A DNA stretch of 10,254 nucleotides from Treponema sp. (GTDB lineage: Bacteria; Spirochaetota; Spirochaetia; Treponematales; Breznakiellaceae). The notes under the pieces are model-generated. The model did not search any database, was not told the origin of the DNA, and saw only the letters and a program-made list of their open reading frames with translations. The position numbers and the translations under genes are program-made. Shown one piece after another: positions 5,930 through 10,254 of the stretch. The first letter of the stretch is position 1; each line of letters starts with the position of its first letter. The stretch covers positions 1 through 10,254 of the forward strand of contig JAISTO010000099.1 of the NCBI GenBank assembly GCA_031272575.1. Direction: 5' to 3'.

Positions 5930-6502
5930 TTATTTTCTTTTTGTTTGCTGCACTGAGTTTTGCAATTCCGCCCTGAAGCTGGTCAGTACGGAGCGCGCCC
6001 GCTCGCCTTTGTTCGGTGCTTCCCGGGAGCGGGCGCCGTCGAGGTCGGCCCGCGCGTCGGCGGCGAGTAGTTTCGCCTCGTTGAGGTCCTGATCGAGATC
6101 CTGCGCTCTGGGGAGCCGTTTCTGCCTGGCCTGCGCGAGTTCGCTTTCTGTGGTGATAATAAGTTCCCTCACGCTTTCGAGCAGCCGCGCGGCATCGTCC
6201 CGCGCCCGCGCAAGACCTGCCGCGCCGTCACGAACCGCCTGCTCCGCCGCGTCTACCGCTTCGAGCGCGTAGTCTTTCGCGGCATCGTAGCGCTTTGCCA
6301 GCGCCTCGTCTTCCATTCGCGCGAGCGCATTTTTCGCCCGTACCAGAGGATTCGGCGCATAAGCGCCCGCATTCGCATCGTTTTCGGCACGCGCAACCGC
6401 TTCCCGCGCCGCTTCCATCTCGGCAGTAGGCGGCTTGGCGCATGCAGCCGCTAACAATGACGCTATCAGCGCAAGACAAAGAACAGTGATACTTCGTTTC
6501 AT
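5930..6502 (-). CDS. DUF4398 lipoprotein
   Basis: A 190-residue exported protein. The N-terminus is a short lipoprotein signal: MKRS, a hydrophobic core, and LLAAAC with the lipid-bearing cysteine at position 21. The mature part is almost all charged alanine-rich helix. Residues about 25-93 fit DUF4398: EMEAAREAVARAEND, then AYAPNPLVRAKNAL and AAKDYALEAVDAAEQ, a pattern of paired helices found in lipoproteins near OmpA-type or peptidoglycan-associated proteins. The rest is probably coiled coil. Function is unknown; a periplasm-facing, envelope-associated role is inferred. The ATG has an excellent AAGGAAGGAA upstream, and a promoter lies at 6574-6602, giving a leader of about 65 nt. The tRNA-Pro gene follows 6 nt after the stop, so the two are probably one transcript. 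Maturation would need Lgt, Lsp and Lnt, the last of which is encoded (perhaps defectively) in this window. Confidence 0.85.
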   Translation of the reverse strand: MKRSITVLCLALIASLLAAACAKPPTAEMEAAREAVARAENDANAGAYAPNPLVRAKNALARMEDEALAKRYDAAKDYALEAVDAAEQAVRDGAAGLARARDDAARLLESVRELIITTESELAQARQKRLPRAQDLDQDLNEAKLLAADARADLDGARSREAPNKGERARSVLTSFRAELQNSVQQTKRK

Positions 6503-6573
6503 GCTTGTTCCTTCCTTATCAATGAATTTCCGGATGACGGCTCGCTTTACGAGATGTGTCCGGCTCTGGGTTA

Positions 6574-6602
6574 AGTATAGACTATAAAAAAGAAAAAGTC
6601 AA
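6574..6602 (-). promoter_or_regulatory. Promoter of the lipoprotein/tRNA-Pro unit
   Basis: On the minus strand TTGACT (6602-6597), a 17-nt spacer rich in T, and TATACT (6579-6574). The predicted start is near 6567, 65 nt before the lipoprotein ATG. Same elements and spacing as the promoters at 1208-1236 and 8352-8380. Confidence 0.75.
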
Positions 6603-6662
6603 GTGGGGAAATTCGCTCACTCCCCCGCATCACGCCCCCACTCCCCAAGCGCTCCGCGCCCC

Positions 6663-7400
6663 CTACAGGCACATACCCCCGTCTACCGCGATTACCTGGC
6701 CGGTGAGGTACGCGGACTCGTCCGAGGCGAGGAAGAGCGCGAGCGCGGCCACATCGCCGGGGACGCCGAAGCGGCCGAGGGGGATGCGCTCGAGCATCTT
6801 CTGCGTGACAGAGGGGCTGAGCGCGCGGGTCATGTCCGAGTCGATGAAGCCCGGCGCGATCGCGTTCACGCGGACACCGCGGCCCGCGCACTCGAGCGCG
6901 AGGGTCTTGCTGAGGCCAACAAGCGCGGCCTTGCTCGCCGCGTAGTTCGCCTGGCCCGCGTTGCCATGCAGCCCCACCACGCTCGCCATGCTGATGATAG
7001 AGCCGCCCTGCCGACGGCGCGCCATGTCGAAGCCGACGGCGCGGGCAAGCAGGAAGGCGGCCGTCAGATTCACGTCGAGTACTTTTTGAAAATCGGCGAG
7101 ACTCATCCTGAATGAAAGCCCGTCCCGCGTGAGCCCCGCGTTGTTCACGAGGATGTCGAAACCGCCTGCCTCCTTTACGAGCGCGGCGGCGAGTGCCTCC
7201 GTTTCCGGGAGCGCGCCCAGATCCGCGCAGACCCAGCGCAGCGCCCCGCCCGCGCGCGCTTTCCAGTCATCCAGATCCTCTGGCTCCTTCGTGCTGAGCC
7301 CCCAGACCGCCGCGCCCTCCTCGAGAAAGCGCTCCGCGATCGCCCTGCCTATGCCCCGCGACGCCCCGGTAACAAGCGCCCTTTTATTCTTCAGCCGCAT
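6663..7400 (-). CDS. fabG: 3-oxoacyl-[acyl-carrier-protein] reductase
   Basis: FabG reduces 3-oxoacyl-ACP to 3-hydroxyacyl-ACP with NADPH in type II fatty acid synthesis. The 245-residue protein is a classical short-chain dehydrogenase: nucleotide-binding TGASRGIG (11-18), NNAG (86-89), and the catalytic tetrad N111, S140 (in ASVVG), Y153 and K157 (YAASK). It ends with the family's TGQVIAVDGGM. Length and spacing match E. coli FabG. Start at 7400 has AAGGAGG seven or so nt upstream, and the first 17 nt overlap the end of fabD, which suggests translational coupling and one transcript from the promoter before fabD. As SDR enzymes are diverse, the fabG call rests on the fabD neighbour as well as on motifs. 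No acpP or fabF follows within the window, and no clear terminator is seen before 6602. Confidence 0.93.
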   Translation of the reverse strand: MRLKNKRALVTGASRGIGRAIAERFLEEGAAVWGLSTKEPEDLDDWKARAGGALRWVCADLGALPETEALAAALVKEAGGFDILVNNAGLTRDGLSFRMSLADFQKVLDVNLTAAFLLARAVGFDMARRRQGGSIISMASVVGLHGNAGQANYAASKAALVGLSKTLALECAGRGVRVNAIAPGFIDSDMTRALSPSVTQKMLERIPLGRFGVPGDVAALALFLASDESAYLTGQVIAVDGGMCL

Positions 7401-8343
7401 ATATCCTCCTTATGTCGGCAGCCGTGCCCGCCGCGTGACAGGGCGCCGCGCTGCCCGTGTCCCGCCAGAGACCCGCGAGCACCGAGCCGGGCCCCACTTC
7501 GAGGGCGGCGTCAAAGACCTGCTCCGCGATGATCGCCTGCTCCTCGTCCGTCCACCTGACCGCGCTCGTCATGTGGCGCGCGGCCAGGGCCTTTGCCTCG
7601 ATGCCGCTCCGGACGCGCCGGCCGCTCACATTCGAGTAGAGGGGGATGCGCGGGTCCGCGAAGGGCAGGCTTTCGAGAAAGGCCGCGAAGCGCTCCGCGG
7701 CCGGGGCCATGAGCGGCGAGTGGAAGGGGCCGGCCACGGCAAGACGCACGAAGCGCCGCGCGCCCGCCTCGCGAAAGAGGCCCTCCGCGGCCGCGAGCGC
7801 CCGCTCCGTCCCGGAGATGACCACCTGCCGCGCCGCGTTCCGGTTCGCGGCAAAGAGTTCCCCCGGAGCCGCGGCCCCGCAGGCCAGCGCGGAGGCGAGC
7901 ACCGCGTCCACATGGGCGGCGTCGAGCCCGACTACCGCGGCCATGCCGGCAGGCTCGCTCAGCGCGTCCACGCAGGCCTGCATGGCGCGGCCCCGCTCCG
8001 TCACGAGCGCGAAGCAGGCCTCCTCGCCAAGCACCCCGCAGACGGCAAGCGCCGCGTACTCGCCCAGGCTGAAGCCCGCGCAGCCCGCCGGCTCAAACCC
8101 CCGCTCCGCGAGAAAGGCCGCGGCGGAGAGGTCCGCCAGAGTCAGCAGGGGCTGGGAAAGGTCGGTGCGGCAAAGCGCCTCCGCCCCGCTCGTCCGCAGC
8201 AGGGCCTCGCAGTCCTGCCCCAGGGCCTCAGACGCGCACGCAAAGAGCCGCCGCGCCCCCGCGGAGCCCGCGTCCAGAAAGTCGAGCGCCATCCCCGGAC
8301 ACTGCGCCCCCTGCCCGGGAAAAAGCCAAAACGTGTTTTTCAT
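7384..8343 (-). CDS. fabD: Malonyl-CoA:ACP transacylase
   Basis: FabD moves the malonyl group from CoA to acyl carrier protein, supplying extender units for fatty acid synthesis. The 319-residue protein has FPGQGAQ (8-14) with the oxyanion Gln, the nucleophile S92 in GFSLGEY, an arginine-rich TERGRAMQ segment (115-122) expected to bind the malonyl carboxylate, and the catalytic H208 in GPFHSPLM. ALEVGPGSVLAGL (280-292) is the usual C-terminal motif. The residue before S92 is Phe where E. coli has His; Phe is tolerated in other FabD proteins as far as I recall. The ATG at 8343 is preceded by a consensus promoter only 8 nt away and by no Shine-Dalgarno, so the mRNA should be almost leaderless. 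A long open frame on the opposite strand (7129-8358) is a high-G+C shadow. Confidence 0.94.
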   Translation of the reverse strand: MKNTFWLFPGQGAQCPGMALDFLDAGSAGARRLFACASEALGQDCEALLRTSGAEALCRTDLSQPLLTLADLSAAAFLAERGFEPAGCAGFSLGEYAALAVCGVLGEEACFALVTERGRAMQACVDALSEPAGMAAVVGLDAAHVDAVLASALACGAAAPGELFAANRNAARQVVISGTERALAAAEGLFREAGARRFVRLAVAGPFHSPLMAPAAERFAAFLESLPFADPRIPLYSNVSGRRVRSGIEAKALAARHMTSAVRWTDEEQAIIAEQVFDAALEVGPGSVLAGLWRDTGSAAPCHAAGTAADIRRIYAAEE

Positions 8344-8351
8344 GTCAGCGT

Positions 8352-8380
8352 AGTATAGACACTATGACAAGAAGTGTCAA
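8352..8380 (-). promoter_or_regulatory. Consensus promoter of fabD-fabG
   Basis: On the minus strand TTGACA (8380-8375), 17-nt spacer, TATACT (8357-8352). The expected start is near 8345, about 2 nt before the fabD ATG. It closes a region of short repeats to its right. Confidence 0.8.
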
Positions 8381-8443
8381 GGTGTCTCGTTGCGGCACAG
8401 CGCGAGGGGGCAGTGCGAGGGAGTGAGACTCGTGTAATGCTTG

Positions 8444-8470
8444 TTGGGACTTGGGAATTGGGAATTGGGT
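8444..8470 (+). repeat. Heptanucleotide array, intergenic copy
   Basis: Units TTGGGAC, TTGGGAA, TTGGGAA, TTGGGT. It mixes the two unit types seen elsewhere: TTGGGAC is the complement type of the AAGTCCC arrays and TTGGGAA the type at 1723-1753. It is outside any gene, so here it shows the family as a dispersed element rather than a coding repeat. Confidence 0.85.
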
Positions 8471-8500
8471 CTTCTCCGAAAAAGTTAAAATTAAGAATTT

Positions 8501-8577
8501 ATCCACAGATGTACACAGATAAACACAGATTTTAAAGAATATATCTGTGACGCAACGAAGTTGCGCTATCTGTGGAT
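8501..8577. repeat. Nested inverted repeat with CACAGAT tandem units
   Basis: This lies in the 367-nt gene-free stretch 8344-8710. ATCCACAGAT (8501-8510) is repeated exactly inverted at 8568-8577. CACAGAT occurs three times with a 10-nt period (8504, 8514, 8524) and its complement ATCTGTG at 8543 and 8568. The centre is a perfect triloop hairpin, CGCAAC-GAA-GTTGCG (8551-8565). TTATCCACA at 8499-8507 matches a DnaA box, but alone it is not evidence of an origin. Elsewhere in the stretch I see a promoter (8352-8380), a heptamer array (8444-8470) and nothing else I can name. Confidence 0.75.
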
Positions 8578-8710
8578 GTTTTTAGAATTGTTGAAAAATG
8601 ACGCGGCCTCTCCGATTAAAGAATAACTTTCTTGTAGAATTGCATAAAAAGGTAACAGAGTATGGCAATCGAAGTTCTTTCCCTTATTATTGGATGAGTA
8701 GGAACAGTAT

Positions 8711-8983
8711 ATGACCAGGACGCAGGAATTGCAAGCGGAAGCGCTGCTGAAGCGGAGCGGCGATTTCTCGGATGAAGAATACGGCCTGATGGGAGAATAC
8801 ATCAGTACGCACGACATTAAGGTTGGACCGGCGAAGGGTGGTATTCTTTCACGGGATGCCGGATATCTTATCGCGGTTGATGGTCTGACCGCATCATACG
8901 TGCAGACAAAAGCAACCGCCACAGGGAAAACTGGAGAGCAGGTGATAGGATCTCTTGTTCGCCGGGAACTGTTAAGCGCATAG
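8711..8983 (+). CDS. Small hypothetical protein, possibly antitoxin-like
   Basis: A 90-residue soluble protein that I do not recognise. It starts with a helix-prone stretch containing LQAEALLKRSGDFSDEEYGL, followed by a glycine-containing middle and a C-terminus, LIAVDGLTASYVQTKA then GKTGEQVIGSLVRREL. That last part, strand-helix-turn-helix with a polar turn, resembles the ribbon-helix-helix layout of small antitoxins and repressors; this is a shape argument only. AGGA at 8700-8703 lies 7 nt before the ATG. An 11-codon ORF (8662-8697) precedes it. No toxin-like partner follows: the dispersed repeat begins 16 nt after the stop. Its 3' part overlaps the tail of the avd-like frame on the other strand. 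G+C is lower than in the housekeeping genes, suggesting acquired DNA. Confidence 0.55.
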   Translation: MTRTQELQAEALLKRSGDFSDEEYGLMGEYISTHDIKVGPAKGGILSRDAGYLIAVDGLTASYVQTKATATGKTGEQVIGSLVRRELLSA

Positions 8984-9371
8984 AGAGGAGAACCTGTCGT
9001 TCTACGAACGGTTCGGCAAAGCCGCTCGGTCCCGTTTCCAGCCGCGGAATGACGGGGTGTTGTGCGAATGTCTTGTTCCCGGAGACGAGCGTGATCTGCC
9101 TGCCTATGGTCTCCATTGCCAGGGCGAGACGCGCCTGCTGCTTAATGGTGATAAGGTGCAGATCCTTGCATAGGCGAGTTTCGAGTTTGAGCACCTCGAA
9201 GTGATCAAGAAACTCTTCTAAGTAGCCCTCCTTCTGTTTGGCTTTATTGGCGCGGTAGATGCAGCGGACGAGTTGGATAGCGTCCTGCTTCATGTCCTGC
9301 CCGAGGGTGAACTTGTACTCCCTCGAGAAGTGCTGCGTGAGTTCAAAGATTTGCAGCGTAAGGTCGTACAT
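8868..9371 (-). CDS. Avd-like four-helix-bundle protein, C-terminus replaced by repeat-encoded sequence
   Basis: Avd is the accessory protein of diversity-generating retroelements: a pentameric helical barrel that binds the reverse transcriptase and template RNA. Residues 1-94 from M(9371) fit this family: YDLTLQIFELTQHFSREYKF (2-21), LGQDMKQDAIQLVRCIYRAN, then helices with FEVLKLETRLCKDLHLI and a final LALAMETIGRQIT. Related S23-type four-helix proteins are the main alternative, but the adjacent variable protein favours Avd. From about residue 106 the frame is encoded by the dispersed repeat (9054-8999) and then by the antisense of the small ORF, up to the stop at 8868; that tail is not family sequence. 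The gene is therefore probably altered at its 3' end by repeat insertion. The start is uncertain: the frame is open upstream to 9536, and no Shine-Dalgarno precedes 9371. A weak promoter (TTGAAA 9440-9435, 17 nt, TGTATT 9417-9412) is possible. Confidence 0.7.
   Translation of the reverse strand: MYDLTLQIFELTQHFSREYKFTLGQDMKQDAIQLVRCIYRANKAKQKEGYLEEFLDHFEVLKLETRLCKDLHLITIKQQARLALAMETIGRQITLVSGNKTFAQHPVIPRLETGPSGFAEPFVERQVLLSMRLTVPGEQEILSPALQFSLWRLLLSARMMRSDHQPR
8999..9054 (+). repeat. Dispersed repeat family, copy 2
   Basis: A 56-nt copy of the element at 98-155, same orientation. It keeps CGTTC-TAC-GAACG at its start, has CGGC-AAA-GCCG (9014-9024) where copy 1 has GCGGC-TAT-GCCGC, then the shared core and GCCGCGGAATGACG. 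It interrupts the C-terminal end of the avd-like gene on the minus strand. Confidence 0.88.
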
Positions 9372-9376
9372 TGCTG

Positions 9377-9393
9377 CGGAAACAAAGTTTCCG
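9377..9393 (-). other. Perfect hairpin just before the avd-like start
   Basis: CGGAAAC and GTTTCCG form a 7-bp stem around a 3-nt loop, ending 5 nt before the ATG at 9371, where a ribosome-binding site would be. It could limit access to the start or be part of the repeat-like hairpins that follow. Confidence 0.5.
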
Positions 9394-9451
9394 AGAACAC
9401 CGGCAGATCGTAATACAATGCCATATATGCCCTTTTTCAAAAAATTTTTCG

Positions 9452-9536
9452 ACCGCCGCTTCGCGGCGGTAGTGCACGGGGGGAAGTCCCCCCTTGCATC
9501 CCCCCTGCTGCGCTTGTGGGGGGCTTTGCCCCCCAC
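9452..9536. repeat. Cluster of three perfect hairpins between the variable-protein and avd-like genes
   Basis: ACCGCCGC-TTC-GCGGCGGT (9452-9470, 8-bp stem), a GGGGGG/CCCCCC hairpin with a 4-nt loop (9478-9493), and GTGGGGGGC-TTT-GCCCCCCAC (9516-9536, 9-bp stem). On the minus strand the last begins about 50 nt after the stop codon of the variable-protein gene. Such a position suits a terminator, although no T-run follows, or the hairpin found shortly downstream of the variable region in several diversity-generating retroelements. Dispersed REP-like sequence is the alternative. Confidence 0.6.
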
Positions 9537-9586
9537 ACCCCCCTTTTACCGTTTTCCCATTTTTTAATGGTTAAATAGTTAAAGGG

Positions 9587-10254
9587 TTAAAAAGCCCGCA
9601 CCGCACGGACAGAATACCCGTTGTCCTTGCCGAGGTTGTTGTACTGGATGCCATAGTAGAAACCCTGACTCCACGCGGGGTAGAGGGCGCCGTACTCGGA
9701 AGAAGACCAATCACAATTGTTGGAGAAGCCGCCGAGGCCCTGTTCCTTCAGATTGGTGTACATAAGATTCAGTTCGTCTATGCTCGGCAGAAACCAGTCG
9801 TTATAACCACCGTAACTGTAGTCCGCACAGGCCCGTGCCGCAAGGTGTAAGCCGGAACCGGACGAAGGCGTGCCGTGGTCATGCGTCGCCAGTTCTGCCG
9901 TGTTCGCCGCGCCTGTCCCAATAGCCGTCCCAGTGTTGCAATACCAACCGTATCCGCCCCACTGGTAGGTACCTTCCAAGTCTGTGGGCGCTGCCTCGAG
10001 GTAGTGACACGTAACACCGTTGCTGCTAAAGCCGCTCGTACTCTCATAGAAAATCAACCCGCCCGCAGGGCCAGGGCCGCCGAACATCGGCGTGAACGCC
10101 TCCGACGACCACACCACAGAATAGTTCCCCGCCGTGTCCTTCACCGTTACGTGCGCCTTGTACGCCGTGCCCGCGACCAGGCCGCTGAGACCTACAGCGT
10201 TGGCACCTGCGACCGCCGGCGCCGCGGCCTTGATGTCTGCTAAACTATAGAGAC
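9587..10254 (-). CDS. DGR-type variable protein, FN3-like and DUF1566/formylglycine-enzyme-like C-terminal domains (5' end outside window)
   Basis: The frame is open from the stop at 9587-9589 to the window edge, so only the last 222 or so residues are seen; a GTG at 10144 is internal, not a convincing start. The first part, GLSGLVAGTAYKAHVTVKD then AGNYSVVWSSEAFTP, is a fibronectin-III-like domain end. After GPGPAGGLIFYE comes a domain with YLEAAPTDLEGTYQWGG, IGTGAANT, GYNDWFLPSIDELNLMY and NLKEQGLGGF, ending with a WSSSEY stretch and SVRAVRAF. This C-terminal domain is of the C-type-lectin/formylglycine-generating-enzyme kind used as ligand-binding targets by retroelements such as T. denticola TvpA, from memory of that system. 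The last 45 codons carry the variable-region signature described separately. Related non-diversified DUF1566 lipoproteins are the alternative. The avd-like gene follows on the same strand. Likely surface-exposed; ligand unknown. Confidence 0.75.
   Translation of the reverse strand, partial: LYSLADIKAAAPAVAGANAVGLSGLVAGTAYKAHVTVKDTAGNYSVVWSSEAFTPMFGGPGPAGGLIFYESTSGFSSNGVTCHYLEAAPTDLEGTYQWGGYGWYCNTGTAIGTGAANTAELATHDHGTPSSGSGLHLAARACADYSYGGYNDWFLPSIDELNLMYTNLKEQGLGGFSNNCDWSSSEYGALYPAWSQGFYYGIQYNNLGKDNGYSVRAVRAF
9590..9724 (-). other. Candidate variable region (VR) of a diversity-generating retroelement
   Basis: The last 45 codons before the stop. Codons at the expected variable positions nearly all end in C or T: the six between GAG and GCG-TGG are TAC GGC GCC CTC TAC CCC, followed later by GGT, TAC TAT, ATC, then TAC AAC AAC CTC GGC, then GAC AAC and TAT TCT. 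This is what adenine-directed mutagenesis of AAY template codons leaves behind. The 3' end (9608-9587, GTCCGTGCGGTGCGGGC then TTTTTAA) would be the fixed initiation-of-homing segment. No matching template repeat is visible in the window. Confidence 0.55.

Noticed and set aside
7129..8358. 409-codon open frame on the plus strand opposite fabD-fabG
   Set aside because: It is antisense to two well-supported genes, is Arg/Pro/Ala-rich with no recognisable domain, and is typical of high-G+C shadow frames.
8499..8530. DnaA box and CACAGAT repeats as a replication origin
   Set aside because: A single 9-mer match, no cluster of boxes, and no dnaA, dnaN or gyrase gene nearby.
8662..8800. TGA read-through joining the 11-codon ORF to a longer frame
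   Set aside because: The frame after the TGA runs only about 25 codons to another stop, and there is no sign of selenocysteine machinery or a reassigned code elsewhere.

Overview
The window looks like chromosomal DNA from a G+C-rich spirochaete of the Treponema group. The basis is indirect: the gene set and order (lnt, bactofilin, a CinA-type amidase, rho, rpmE, a DUF2156 protein), a DUF4398 lipoprotein, and a DGR-type variable protein next to an Avd-like helical protein, a pairing known from Treponema denticola. The genus is an inference. Most genes are G+C rich with C/G-ending codons; the right-hand 1.8 kb reads visibly lower in G+C and looks like accessory DNA.

Layout. 1-200: short palindromic repeats, a 10-G homopolymer and a heptanucleotide array, running into the 5' end of an Lnt-like ORF whose membrane N-terminus is not in the window. 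119-5845 (+): lnt (C-terminal part), bactofilin, CinA-domain amidase, rho with an unusual 330-residue N-terminal extension, rpmE, and a DUF2156 protein, tightly packed and probably cotranscribed, with a consensus promoter just before the bactofilin. 5852-6602 (-): a promoter, a DUF4398 lipoprotein and, 6 nt after its stop codon, a tRNA-Pro(UGG). 6663-8380 (-): a promoter, fabD and fabG overlapping by 17 nt (fatty acid synthesis). 8381-8710: a gene-poor stretch with a heptanucleotide array and a nested inverted repeat. 8711-8983 (+): a small unrecognised protein. 8999-9054: a second copy of the repeat from the left edge. 8868-9371 (-): an Avd-like four-helix protein whose C-terminus runs into that repeat. 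9377-9536: a run of perfect hairpins. 9587-10254 (-): the 3' part of a variable-protein gene of the diversity-generating retroelement type, 5' end outside the window.

Most interesting: (1) Rho carries an AT-hook-like N-terminus and a low-complexity [G/S]YGQQ tract resembling FUS-type phase-separating domains. (2) The right end holds two parts of a diversity-generating retroelement, a target gene whose putative variable codons nearly all end in C or T and an avd-like gene, with no reverse transcriptase or template repeat in view. (3) Heptanucleotide arrays and a poly-G tract sit at the 5' ends of lnt and the CinA-domain gene, where copy-number change would shift the frame. (4) Three promoters share TTGAC(A/T)-17-TATACT, one of them predicting an almost leaderless fabD mRNA.
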